Assembly (NCBI GenBank): GCA_001600175.1
Contig: BCJC01000002.1
Location: 2,701,111 to 2,765,110 of the forward strand
From: Erythrobasidium yunnanense
Lineage: Eukaryota; Basidiomycota; Cystobasidiomycetes; Erythrobasidiales; Erythrobasidiaceae
Length of the DNA stretch: 64,000 bases
Reading direction: 5' to 3'
Shown here: in pieces, positions 53,597 through 63,704 of the stretch
How the letters are laid out: every line of letters begins with the position of its first letter
Numbering within the stretch: the first letter of the stretch is position 1
The notes under the pieces: generated by a model
The model's input: only the letters and a program-made list of their open reading frames with translations
What the model was told of the DNA's origin: nothing
Database searches by the model: none
Program-made: the position numbers and the translations under genes

Positions 53597-56500
53597 TTAA
53601 TCGGATTCATTCCCTCTGATCTCCCCCTCCGAGAAGACCGAGAAGGGCGTTGTGAGCGTAGATTGCGTTCCAGAATAGAACTGCTCTCGTCGGAATCTGC
53701 AATGCTTCTCGTAGATTTCCTCTGAAGACTTGTCGACGGTCGCTACTTCACCTCTGGCTAGCCTGACAGCCTGTTCGTACATGGCCAAATCGCCAGCAGA
53801 GCTTTCATAAGCCAGCTCATTCGAGAGGTTGAGGTTCTTGAATTGATTGACATAGCTCGTGTATTCCGCAGCTTCAGAAGGCCGCACTTTGGGTTTGAGG
53901 AGACGGGTTGCCAGACCCTCCGTAGTGTTTGGCGGCGGAAGGGAGACCTCTTCGTCGGATAATTCGCCTTCGCCCTTCTGGCCATCTCCGGTATTCTTGC
54001 CCTTGCCAGTCTTGGGACCCTTGAGGGTATCGCTTTCGCGAGATGTCTTCTTGTTGACAGTCATCCAGCGCTTGACTCCGACACCGATTCTGTCCACCTC
54101 GTCAGCATGATGAACTAATTTCACTGGCATCAGCACCTACCTCGCAGCATGCATAGGCATGATAGGCCGCTCCTTGAACGGACTGAGCTCACTCGCATCC
54201 GTGATATAGCGATCCGACCCGTTCATACGGGGATTGTAGCGAGTTGTGCTATTGACTTTGTAGGCAAAGTGTCGCTCTAGCTGAGTGAAGAGCTTGGGCC
54301 GGTAGCTGCGATGAGATATGCATAAGCTTTTCAGCGAGTCCGCAAGGGAGTAGCCAACATACTACTCCAGCCAGTAGTTTCCGTCGTGCTTCGAGCCTTC
54401 ATTTGCCCGATCGTGAAGCTCTTCCGGCTGTATTTGCCTGTCTAGGAATTGCCTAGTGAACCAATGTCTGTAGTCGCGCCTTGCCCTCAAGATCTGAGAC
54501 TCTTGCTTGGGTCCTTCTTCCAGGAGAGCATGTTCGCTTGACTTCTCTAGTTCCAGATGTGTCTGTGTATTAGGCGATCCTTCTGCATATTTGAAGCCTC
54601 CTGAAGAGTCCACGATCAGGCTGTCGAGAGCAGGAGTAGGCTTTCTTGACAGCGCGCTGCCGCCGCTCAGAGTTGCTGCTATTGGCTGCGTAGCAAGTAA
54701 ATTACTATCTGCGCCTTCGATACCAAGGAAAAGGTTGATGCTGTTCTGTTTGTCTTGGTCGAGGGCCACATTCGCATAGAAGCGCTTGATTCCCTCAATC
54801 ATGTCTCGAGAGTGAGATGTCCATTGATTGATCTTTCGGTAAGTGTTCATCGTATTGACCAGGTGCGATCCTCCATACTGCAAGGCAATTGTGTCTCCGT
54901 GGCTACGCAGGTATCAGCAAGCTTAAACCGGGGACTGAGCAGGATTTATAGCTCACTCATGGTACATCTCGGTCAAGAGATTAACAGCATCGTTGTCGTA
55001 GCCTAGATGTGGATCGGACAGGACACCCAGAGCGTGCAGCTGATGCCCGAACGCTGCTTTCGCGATAACGAATTGAGCGGCATTTGTACGACTAAAGTAT
55101 ACTCAGCACTTGACTGGTCCACATCAAGTGCCTGCAACCTACTCCAAGCAATCGATACAGTTGGTTCGGCACACGCCCTCTTGCAAAAGTGGGGTAGATC
55201 TGTACGAAGCAGTCTCTTCGCTGTCGTCAGGAACAATTAGCCAGGGTCGATACGGTATTGATAGAACTCGCGCACCCGCCTGCCCGCTTCTCGCGAGCGA
55301 GCATTTCCAGGACAGCAGGTTCTGCGCCTGAATGGAAAAAGCCAGTCGTTTCGATGACTTCCTCAGCTATATCTTCGAGGACGCCTATGACGTCCATCGT
55401 ACGGCTGTGGAGCAGATCTCAGTACATTGCAAGGAGAGTCGACACTTGGCCAACGTACTTCTTGTAAGCTGCGCTCATATCGAAGGGTATGTACCGCACC
55501 CTCTGCTCTTCCGGCAAGAACTGATTCAGGTAGTCGATGCATTCCTTGAATGGTTCAATGAGCCGAGACTCCCGTGCTTCATGTTCTTTCCTCTTGATCA
55601 AGTTCAAGGCGATGATAGGTGCGCCGTAGCGATAGAATAGATCATCGAAATGGAGCGCAGCAGCGGAGTGGTACGGATCGATGAGATGTACTGTAAGTCT
55701 GAATCAACATAGGCCTTCTGGATGATAGGAAGAGACTTACGGTGGATAGGCGGCTTCAAGCTGGCTGTGCTAGTGTCTTGTTGCCAAGAAAGCGGTATAC
55801 TGCCTCGGTTCTGCACATAGCTTGTATATCGAGGATTGAGTTGACGGGTCTCTTCTTCGCCCGACTTGCCAGATGCCGGTACATAGAATGATGTGGTGAG
55901 CGCCTCGGAAACGATTTGCTCGCTTTCGACATCATTAGCTACGTTGCCCTGTTTTTACATCAGCATCAATAGTATATAAGATCAACGGTGTGCCTACCTC
56001 GTCATTGACGCCTCTCTTCAGGAACCTAGCGCCAGCGAAGTATCGGGACCGCCTAGCTATGAGCGTAATGTAGATAGTCCGTCCAAACACTGACACCTCT
56101 GATGAAGCGTGCCTATGTTAGTGCAGTAGCTTCAACAGTTCAGTCCCTACTTACTAGCTTGATCCACATAACCATAAACAAGCGGAAGGACCCAACAACT
56201 CCTTTCTTTCTTTCCATCCCGACCCTCCGTCTCCATAGATTCGAAGAAAGCATTGCTCAACAAGAAATGATTCCACACGAAACGATCGTTGAATCCCCAG
56301 GCTGATTTCGTGATTGTCGCTCTATCGACATTGGGCGTAGAGCCAGCTGGAACTTCGTGGAAAGCGTGGTCTGCAACATGCTGGACTCTTGATGATTCTA
56401 TAGATGAGGCTGGGCGGTTGCCTGTTGGCTGAGTCAGGTTGGCTTGTAAGGTGCTCGTGAGATCGTATGTGTAGCTAGTTGAAGACATATCAGCAAGCAG

Positions 56501-57396
56501 CCTGATGACATGCAAATAATCTCTATACCTGAAGTAGAAATTCTTCGAGAGGTCGACTTGCTGGAAAGCGCTATACAGGCGACTTTCTTCCACTGGTTTG
56601 TCGGGCTTGACATTTGCGCTGACGGAGATCATGAGCGATTCCTCGCAGTGATAAACGTAGTGTCCGCCAATAAGGGCTACTGCAGCTCTCTGCTTGATGA
56701 GAACAGCATACCATCCAGCCGTAAAGCGGATGAAGCCGACGATGCCTGTTTCGCGTAGTTCAGCTCAGCAATACAGTATTCAGACGAGACGACCACACCG
56801 TAGAAGAGAGGGACTACTTTCTGCAGTCCTCCTGTGGTCTTATTGCCATCTTCTATCATCTTGAGCAGATCAGACACCTCCTGCTTCGAGTATATCATAC
56901 CGTCCTCCGTGATGTTCAGATCATGGGTAGGGTCGTTCGTAGAATAGTGTCTATCGATTTTGAGCACTCTATAGCGTGAATCTGACTGGTTTGAAGCGAT
57001 CACATATAGACGCTGTATCGTGCTTCGAGGTCAGTCGCGGGATCTCGACAAGTCCAAGAAGAAACAGCGCACGCTTTCAGTCTTGTACATTGCATACTTC
57101 TCCAGTACAAGTCTGTCTGGTTTGGCAGGCTGGTCTTGCTGCTGAGGTGGATCGAGCGTCGTCTCTTTCGTCTTGCTCGACTGGTCGCCAGGTCCATCTC
57201 GCAAGGGTTTCTCAGACACATCCTCAGGCTGAATCGTTGCTGCTGGTGCTCTCAAAGATCCGCCCTCGTATGCGTCTGCAGCGTGCTCGACATTCGGTCC
57301 TCGCTCGAATGCCGACTCGTGAGGGAGCTCATTCTCTGAGCCTGATACGTCTGCGCCATGGTCCAGCGCTGCTATAAGCTCGTTACTTGAAGGCAT
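53597..57396 (-). CDS. FIG4: SAC-domain phosphoinositide phosphatase FIG4
   Basis: PI(3,5)P2 5-phosphatase acting with Fab1 and Vac14 on vacuole/endosome membranes. The N-terminus is polar and about 110 residues long. The SAC domain follows: [120 protein letters not shown]. The catalytic CX5RT motif is rebuilt across an intron: CRTNCIDCL + [10 protein letters not shown]. After it come [18 protein letters not shown] and the C-terminal region ending GEIRGNESD at 53597. More than ten introns. Order, spacing and the [11 protein letters not shown] start distinguish FIG4 from SAC1. Confidence 0.93.
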
Positions 57397-57509
57397 CTTA
57401 GATTATGCATGGCGTCGTTTGGCGGGAATGCGAACGCATGCAAGCTATACGGCCCATCGCTAATATCGATACGGATGGTCATTCGGAGTCTGCTAAGCAT
57501 ATCGGTACT

Positions 57510-58543
57510 CTACCAAGTGCTAACTTGTCCATCTCCCGTAGCAGTAACGCTGCTGTTCTCCCAGAATTCGCCAGTCTTATTCTCGATATTTCCCACAGCC
57601 AATCTGCATGGAATCTTGGCTCCATCAGCAAGCGATTTAGGCGCATCTCCAATCAGGTTGCCCATGTCGGTATCTACCCATCCTGGGCAGCACGCATTGA
57701 TGTAGTAATCGGGGTTTTCCGCTGCGAATGCTTTCGTGAAAGCTGTGACGAAGGCCTTCGAGACGGAGTATGCCTAAGCGAACACGTTAGCAAGAGCATC
57801 ATATTACGACGCAGCAAGATGCGTACCTGCTGGGCGAAGCCTGCTTTTCGATCCTGGCCTTGTTCAAGCAGTGACTGGGCAATATCGCATCAGTACGGTG
57901 GAATGAGCGATCGATCAGTTTGGAACTCACCTCGTACTCGCTAAGAAGCTTCTCGACACCCTCTGTTGACTTTGAAGCCTCCCGGAATTTGTCCTGCACC
58001 TCTTCCGAGTAGATCTTCAGATGACAAGCTACACTGGCGATATTGACGATCCTTCCCTGCTTCTTGATGAGAGGTAAGAAGGTCTTGCACATCTACAGAC
58101 ATGGTCACTGTAAGCGATGTCCTCCGGTATCGATGTTTCGCGTACATTGGCTGTTCCTCGGTAGTTCGTATCGATCGTCTTCTTTGTATTTTGTACACTG
58201 AATCCTCCGCCTTCATAATCCAGATTGATGCCTGCATTGTTGATCAGAGCTGCAATACTGCCTTTGCCATGCTCTTTCTCGAGCTCGCTCGCGAAAGCCT
58301 TGATGCTCGAAGGGTCGCTGATATCGAGCTTATGATGGCGCGCTTTTGAATCTTCAGGAAGACCAGATCCAGAAGTCGATGTGAGATACACCGTGTAAGG
58401 CTGCTTTCCTGAAAGAAGCGTCTTTGCGATCCCTAGTCCGACTCCCCGGCTCTGGGAAATGACACTCAGCCGTCATGACACTTTACCTGTCAGATTGCCC
58501 TGCTTACTGCGCCTGTAACGACGATGATAGGTGCTGAAGACAT
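57510..58543 (-). CDS. Short-chain dehydrogenase, carbonyl-reductase-like
   Basis: NAD(P)H-dependent SDR oxidoreductase. Exon 1 MSSAPIIVVTGA splices to SRGVGLGIAKTLL, giving the TGxxxGxG cofactor motif. Next are HHKLDISDPSSIKAFASELE, AALINNAGINLDY (NNAG), RIVNIASVACHL (catalytic Ser), AYSVSKAFVTAFTKAFAAEN (YxxxK) and NACCPGWVDTDMGNLIGDAP. The C-terminus is TGEFWENSSVTATGDGQVST-W, with the stop at 57510-57512. A longer insert between the Ser and Tyr blocks (HLKIYSEEVQDKFREASKST) is typical of CBR1-type monomeric carbonyl reductases. Three or four introns. Substrate unknown. Confidence 0.9.
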
Positions 58544-59073
58544 GGTAGAATTGAAGGTGGTCAGGAGCAGAAAAGCGAAATAGCAGGAAAGTCTGCGCGA
58601 TGAGCGATGGATGTGCAAATCATCAGGAACCAGGCACAAATCGCGAAAATAAGAGTTGGTCTAAGCAGATTGAGCATGTAAGTAGTCTATAGAGCATGTC
58701 TGTGTATACAATAGTATCATGAAGCCATCTACAGCGACTGCTTGAAGCCTCTGTCTCCGCGTTTACCGTCTGACTTCATACTCCATACTGCTTCGCTCTT
58801 CTGAATGAGGCGCTTGCGAGGGTGCGGTACAATCTACAGCTTCATCCCCATCTGTTACTCGACAATCTGGTGGACATGTAGCCAGCCATATGTCCGTTAA
58901 AGCAGACCCGCGAACCGTGTCCATTCAGGATTTCTGGTATAGTCTTCTGCTGTGCTTGCGATGTTACAACATCATGTTGATAGATTGATCTTACTGTATA
59001 TCTCGCATCAGTATCTGCACTTGCAGCTGAAGCGCTGAAGTCATGCAGACTCACTTTCCAGGCCCAATCCTAT
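58544..59073. other. Intergenic, no gene seen
   Basis: About 0.5 kb between the SDR gene start and the MDM35 stop. A short minus-strand frame (58842-59054) has no support. No other element was recognised. Confidence 0.4.
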
Positions 59074-59459
59074 TTAGTGAGCGTCCATGTCTACGTCCTT
59101 CGGCACCTTGAGCGGGAACTCTTCCCTTGCTTCTCGTATGAGTCCTTTCAGATCCTTTTCTTGCAGTCCATCCTGACCAAAAGCACAGCGAATCAGCCAT
59201 ATGACATACGTCTAAACGTTCCAGAACGGCGCACCTCCAGACAGTCGCGGTAGGCCTTCCACGTCGCACCGCACTTCTGCTCATACTCTATAGCTTTCGC
59301 CTTGATCTTTGCCTGGCGTTCTTCCTCGACTTTGGGGTTTCCTTTGCCAGCTGAGGGAGGGATAGGCGCTGCGAGCTGCAGGTATTCGTCGAACCAGTGG
59401 TTGAAGCACGAGTCGTACGCCTTCTTGAGAGCTGTACACGGCGGATGAAGCGAGTCCAT
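59074..59459 (-). CDS. MDM35: MDM35/TRIAP1-like twin CX9C protein
   Basis: Small mitochondrial intermembrane-space protein; yeast Mdm35 binds Ups1/Ups2 to shuttle phosphatidic acid and phosphatidylserine. Two CX9C motifs are exact: CTALKKAYDSC and CGATWKAYRDC. The first is followed by FNHWFDEYLQ, matching the FNxWFxEKFL of the family. An insert rich in Lys/Glu separates the motifs. An intron (GTGCGC...GTCAG) directly after DCLE joins to DGLQEKDLKGLIREAREEFP, and the protein ends KVPKDVDMDAH with TAA at 59074-59076. The start at 59459 (MDSLHPPCTAL) gives the usual short N-terminus without a presequence. Its promoter is shared with SUS1. Confidence 0.9.
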
Positions 59460-59564
59460 AGCGAAATAGAACGAGGAATCGGTCAAGTCGCAAAGGCACA
59501 GGTAGTCCTCTTGACAATTGTGTTAAAAAGATCCTCCTGATTCTGAGATCCAAGATCCCTTACG

Positions 59565-59980
59565 ATGTCCTCTGAGCTGGATCCTGCGCTGGCGCCTCTG
59601 ATAGCGTCCCTACAAACGCGACTCGTCGAAACGGGAGAATGGTCAAAGATGCTTAACCAGCTCGCAAGTCAGCTAGATGACTCGCAATGGATGCAAGGTT
59701 TGAGACAGCATGCTCGAGGTGTGCAGCGACTCGCCAGGCCGTTCATCATCCCACATCCTAACTCTCGAGATTGCCCAGATCAGCTAGCTGAAGCGCAAGG
59801 CGAGCTCAGCGAGAAGCAATTAGCAAGCTCTATCCAGACTCTCGGGGAATGTACGTGTACACTCGATGTGTCTTCATTGCGGATCTCGCTAACATTGATT
59901 GCCCAGCTTCCATCCCGCAAGATACGAAAGACGGTGTTCTGGCCAATCTACGTGCCTTCGTGGACAAGAACGTCGAATGA
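59565..59980 (+). CDS. SUS1: SAGA/TREX-2 subunit SUS1 (ENY2)
   Basis: Small helical nuclear protein joining the SAGA deubiquitinase module and the TREX-2 mRNA-export complex. Spliced product: MSSELDPALAPLIASLQTRL, VETGEWSKMLNQLASQLDDS, QWMQGLRQHARDQLAEAQGE, LSEKQLASSIQTLGESSIPQ, DTKDGVLANLRAFVDKNVE. The RLVETGEW block and the final VLANLRAFVDKN helix match the family. It has two introns, one after HARD (GTGTGC...CCCAG) and one after TLGE (GTACGT...CCCAG), both phase-correct with CTAAC-like branch sites. Stop at 59978-59980. The length of about 99 residues is normal for the family. Confidence 0.9.
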
Positions 59981-60514
59981 CTACGAGCTATGTTAGTCGA
60001 GCGCGACTGGAGGCCTCTGTCCCGCGACAGACTGGCAGCCATAAGGGCGGACCCCTCAACGCACACCTAAGGCTGTCCTGCTCTTTCTCTCTCTACATCT
60101 ACTTTCCTTGGCAAGCATTGTGAAGCTGGGGTTTACGAGATAGCTCATATTCATCCAGCTACAAGATCTTCGGAAACCCGGCACAGGTGATTACATCTAG
60201 CCGTGAATGCACGATGCAAGCTCTGTACACTCTATGGAGATGCTCAAATGTCTTCCTTCGAGTTAAATAGCCACACTTCGATCTTCCGCAAAGTTTCGTA
60301 CTCCCTTTCTTTCGCCGGACTTCTACTTGTAGGAAAGCAAGTTGGGCGAGAGAAACCTGTCAGCATGCCTGATAAGTACAAGCCCGGAATCTCAGCTCTT
60401 CCACCTTTGCTGGGCAATGCTGCTTGTCCGACCAAGCTCGCATCGCCTCTACCGCTCGCTCGCAAAAGTCAGCAGTCCGCAAGGCCTGCTCGCAACGACA
60501 TCTTCATCAGTTCG
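59981..60514. other. Intergenic before tandem family
   Basis: Contains the promoter and leader of the first tandem-family gene. An in-frame extension of that gene reaches 60203, but it is leader-like sequence and overlaps the 35-nt repeat. Confidence 0.45.
60438..60472 (+). repeat. 35-nt upstream element, copy 1
   Basis: Its last 20 bases are CGCTCGCTCGCAAAAGTCAG. It matches the copy at 61514-61548 with about five mismatches over 35 bases, and ends 42 bases before the ATG of the first tandem-family gene. Probably duplicated promoter/leader sequence. Confidence 0.6.
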
Positions 60515-61342
60515 ATGTCTCGTCCCCGATATCCACATCGATATCAACACAACAATCAGTTTACAAGCGACGAATGGGACGCCCGAGTACCCTCTCCCCC
60601 TCCTGTGAGACCGTTTGGACAGTCGAGCTGGCATGGGCATGGACATGGCATGCCGCAACAAGCTGGTCGCCCACCTCTTCAACCTCGGACAAATTCTCAG
60701 CGACGACCTACATACTCTCGAGTCCCTACCTCAGCCCCGCGAGCCTACGATATACCCAACTACCCCGTCAAGGAAAGTTGGGCTCCTAGGGGTCAGCGCG
60801 CCAAGTTCTCTAATACGGGATACGACGACTACATCGATCCGCCCTGGCACTCTTCAGCACCACCTCCAACGCGGCCGCGACAGGCTTCCAGAGCTGCCAG
60901 TCGCTCGGCAAGCTTTGCGGAACCTGCTAGAACCCCCAACGAAGAGGTGTGGACTCTGTCACGCGGTCAAGCTACTGTCACTTTCGAGGTTGTGATGCAA
61001 TATCCTCGCGGTACACGAAATCTCATCATTCCAAGTACTCTTCAGCTGCTACAACTTCGCAATGGTCCAAAGTACTGCCTTGGATCTGCTGAAAACGAAG
61101 CGAAAGTGCGGAGATACGTGCTAGGCCAAATGCGCAGAATCATAAAGCTGCATGAGGAGGGCGGATGCCACTTCGGCTTCGCAGACAAAGTCAGAGTCCA
61201 GTTCATACCCCTTGGCGACGACAGCTGCGGAAGAGACGATCACTCATCCTGCGAAAGATATTGCGCTCGTCGCCTGTTGGCGCACGATCAGCTTGTCGCG
61301 CGCTACGAGAGGATTGTCCGTCTCCCTCACCGACCTATATAA
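60515..61342 (+). CDS. Tandem family member 1, intronless, function unknown
   Basis: 275 residues, first of three adjacent plus-strand genes of similar length. The first 150 residues are disordered and rich in Pro, Arg, Ser and aromatic residues (MSRPRYPHRYQHNNQFTSDE). The C-terminal domain reads NGPKYCLGSAENEAKVRRYV, LGQMRRIIKLHEEGGCHFGF, ADKVRVQFIPLGDDSCGRDD, then a Cys cluster HSSCERYCARRLL. The pattern KYCLGS...V..QM..II...E.G...C....SC...C is shared with member 2. There is no signal peptide or membrane segment. The start at 60515 mirrors the position of the shared 35-nt element in member 2; longer in-frame starts exist upstream. No known family is recognised. Confidence 0.6.
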   Translation: MSRPRYPHRYQHNNQFTSDEWDARVPSPPPVRPFGQSSWHGHGHGMPQQAGRPPLQPRTNSQRRPTYSRVPTSAPRAYDIPNYPVKESWAPRGQRAKFSNTGYDDYIDPPWHSSAPPPTRPRQASRAASRSASFAEPARTPNEEVWTLSRGQATVTFEVVMQYPRGTRNLIIPSTLQLLQLRNGPKYCLGSAENEAKVRRYVLGQMRRIIKLHEEGGCHFGFADKVRVQFIPLGDDSCGRDDHSSCERYCARRLLAHDQLVARYERIVRLPHRPI

Positions 61343-61513
61343 TTGCGGGGAAGTACATCTGCAGGCGCGCCAGTCTGAACATGGGGCAATGTAGCGAGTG
61401 TTCTTTTCGCTTCAACCGCACGATCGAGTCCTTACGCACAGGCCGCAAGCACACTTTGCGATCGGCAATATCATGTCGTCCGCTTGCTGAAAGGGACTGT
61501 ATGTACGACGAAC

Positions 61514-61548
61514 TCGCACTGCCTCTCTCGCTCACTCGCAAAAGTCAG
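61514..61548 (+). repeat. 35-nt upstream element, copy 2
   Basis: The second copy, ending CTCGCAAAAGTCAG, lies 52 bases before the ATG of tandem-family member 2, the same relative position as copy 1. No copy was seen before member 3. Confidence 0.6.
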
Positions 61549-61600
61549 TCGCTGGTAACGTAAAGGAACTCCTTATCACACGAATCCCACCCCCTGTGAT

Positions 61601-62461
61601 ATGAACAACTGGCAGGGTAACAATGACAGCGGTGATAGCTGGAATCGCCTCCATTCCAGTAGTCAACGACCGCTCCCTTCTTGGTATGGGCCGCGTCAGA
61701 TTGGACGACAGAATCCAAGCTCCTATCAAGGTTCTCGCGATCACCGAGGCAATGGGGCTGCTATGCCGAGAGTTCATCATTCTCAGCACCCCCAGCAGCC
61801 TCCTCGACCCGCAACATCCCGTCGCTCAACACCTCGTCATTTCACCGCGGCACAACCGCAAGCGGGAAGGCACTCGAATCCACCATATCCTGAGACAGAT
61901 CTTGGATATTCCGAGTCAGACTGGGGTCAACACGGGGAAGAGTCTTATTACGGCAGCGACCACATCGAACCGCCTCCGCAACCACGCGTTCCTCTTCAAA
62001 CGCCTCAACCGCGAAGCAGAGGTCCCAGCCGGCGACAAAGCTATACAAAGCCTCTCAAATATAGTCCTGTACAGACTCTTCTGCTCCCAAGTGATCCAGA
62101 ACACATCTACTTCGACTGTGAACTGCACTCTTCCACACCTGGAAGCGAACGGCCTGTGCCAAACGTACCTAGATTGCTTCCAGAATCGCGAGCCAAGTAT
62201 TGTCTCGGCTCTCCAGCCAACAGGAAAGCAGTTCTTGAGCACGTAGGAAAGCAAATGCTTGCAGTGATTCGCATATACCGGCAAGCTGGGTTCGATTTGC
62301 AGTCGGAGGATAGATTGAAGATGGATTTCGTATCTGCTGGCCGAGGATTTTGCGGTACATCGAAGAAGTCTTGCCGCGACAAGGCATGCCGTCGCTACGT
62401 TCTGACGCCGAACAGTTTGCTGGTCTATTACCACGAGGTGGCACACATGCCACGGCTGTGA
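61601..62461 (+). CDS. Tandem family member 2, intronless, function unknown
   Basis: 286 residues. The N-terminal two thirds are Pro/Arg/Ser/Tyr-rich and disordered (MNNWQGNNDSGDSWNRLHSS; RPATSRRSTPRHFTAAQPQA). The C-terminal domain reads AKYCLGSPANRKAVLEHVGK, QMLAVIRIYRQAGFDLQSED, RLKMDFVSAGRGFCGTSKKS, CRDKACRRYVLTPNSLLVYY. It shares with member 1 KYCLGS, the QM..I.....G helix, R(V/L)(Q/M)F and the Cys cluster, while the N-termini do not align. Similar length, no introns and the shared upstream element point to tandem duplication with fast divergence. Function unknown. Confidence 0.6.
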   Translation: MNNWQGNNDSGDSWNRLHSSSQRPLPSWYGPRQIGRQNPSSYQGSRDHRGNGAAMPRVHHSQHPQQPPRPATSRRSTPRHFTAAQPQAGRHSNPPYPETDLGYSESDWGQHGEESYYGSDHIEPPPQPRVPLQTPQPRSRGPSRRQSYTKPLKYSPVQTLLLPSDPEHIYFDCELHSSTPGSERPVPNVPRLLPESRAKYCLGSPANRKAVLEHVGKQMLAVIRIYRQAGFDLQSEDRLKMDFVSAGRGFCGTSKKSCRDKACRRYVLTPNSLLVYYHEVAHMPRL

Positions 62462-62864
62462 TGCGGACTGTACATCATATCGATGGATCAGTCAGTCTGT
62501 CAGCTCCAACGGCATTGTCTCCATGATGTAGCCTTCTGCGAATCACTCGCTTTCCTCCTCAGCAAGCATCTGTGTTGACCTAGCTACCCTCCGCGCTCGA
62601 TGCTTTCAGGCGTTCCTGCACCTCTTCTCAGTAAAGGCTGAAAATCTTGCATCTGCGTAAGGTCTGTTCGACATGCAACGCTGGGATCACAGTCTCACCA
62701 GGCGTATCGCCTCGACGCTGATGTCGCTGTACGACGCAATAGGGTTTTCAGCCCTACTCCGTTGACAGAGGGCGTGTGCTTGGTTTCTTTCCCTCCCGCA
62801 TTCACTTCTTACCCATCTGCGAGACCTTCATACTCTTCTCTTCGACACTTTCACCAGAGTCATC
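62462..62864. other. Intergenic between family members 2 and 3
   Basis: About 400 bases without a supported gene. Pyrimidine-rich from 62780 up to the ATG, as expected of a fungal leader. Confidence 0.4.
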
Positions 62865-63704
62865 ATGCCCAAGAGATACAACGATCGTTACTCTGGTAGC
62901 GAGGCAAACAGGAAACTACAGCGCGATCCTGCCACTGGTAGCAGGTCGGACGCATCTTCAGCATACCATCGAGACATTGGCGGAGGTAGAACGCTGTCTG
63001 TTTCTCAGGAGTACAGAAATGGTGCTAGGCATGTCTACCTCAACATAAATCAGCCTTCAAGATCTAAAGGCAAGGGCCCCTCAACATCTGATCATAGGGA
63101 GAATACATTGAGAAATAAATCTCCTGCCATGTCTAGAAGACAGCCAGGTTACGATCGCTACCCGACCCGTGCCAGCCGCAAACAGCCGGAATATGTGTCC
63201 CGAGGCTCACACTATGATGCGCCCCCGTCTGACTACTACGGATGTTACAATCATGCTCCTCCGGCCCCCTCTCATGGCTATCCGCTGCGACATCAATCTC
63301 GAAACTACTATCATGACGATGTCGTTTCCTCTGAAGACGATCTGGCTCATGTTTACAACGCGCCGTCCGCAAGCAGCATGATGGATATTGTCAATGTCAC
63401 CGCGAAAGTGAGACGATCGCGCAGTCGTGGCTTCGGTATTCCCGTGCTGAAGTGGGAAGGGTATAATGGCCGTATCGATGTAACGGCGCCATGCGCGGAC
63501 AATGCCAGGCACGATCTTATACATGCTATCAAGCTCTACAAGCAATCCACAGGCCTCAAAGTCAGAGAGGGTGATATATTGAGCATGGCCTTCAAGCGAA
63601 ATTACCACAAGGTTCCAAGCAGACAAGGACATACTACGATCGTAGAAGCCTTCCAACCTCTCTGGAATTTGACACTCACGCATGCCAATCCTGAACGATT
63701 CTAG
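62865..63704 (+). CDS. Tandem family member 3 (divergent), intronless
   Basis: 279 residues. The disordered N-terminus is rich in Arg, Ser, Tyr and Asp (MPKRYNDRYSGSEANRKLQR; MSRRQPGYDRYPTRASRKQP). The C-terminal domain reads PVLKWEGYNGRIDVTAPCAD, NARHDLIHAIKLYKQSTGLK, VREGDILSMAFKRNYHKVPS and ends NLTLTHANPERF. The helix-plus-strand core (IHAIKLYKQSTG...DILSMAF) lines up with members 1 and 2, but the KYCLGS motif and C-terminal cysteines are absent. It is the most diverged member, or only analogous in layout. No signal peptide. Confidence 0.55.
   Translation: MPKRYNDRYSGSEANRKLQRDPATGSRSDASSAYHRDIGGGRTLSVSQEYRNGARHVYLNINQPSRSKGKGPSTSDHRENTLRNKSPAMSRRQPGYDRYPTRASRKQPEYVSRGSHYDAPPSDYYGCYNHAPPAPSHGYPLRHQSRNYYHDDVVSSEDDLAHVYNAPSASSMMDIVNVTAKVRRSRSRGFGIPVLKWEGYNGRIDVTAPCADNARHDLIHAIKLYKQSTGLKVREGDILSMAFKRNYHKVPSRQGHTTIVEAFQPLWNLTLTHANPERF

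Noticed and set aside
60203-60514. 104-residue N-terminal extension of tandem-family member 1
   Set aside because: The stretch contains the 35-nt element that lies outside the coding region in member 2, so the start at 60515 is preferred.
61623-62246. 207-codon frame overlapping tandem-family member 2
   Set aside because: Lacks the conserved KYCLGS domain; the frame actually matching the paralogue is 61601-62461. Arg/Pro-rich composition keeps alternative frames open.
60515-63704. Tandem family as a transposon or virus-like element
   Set aside because: No reverse transcriptase, transposase, terminal repeats or target-site duplications were seen; only the 35-nt upstream element is repeated.
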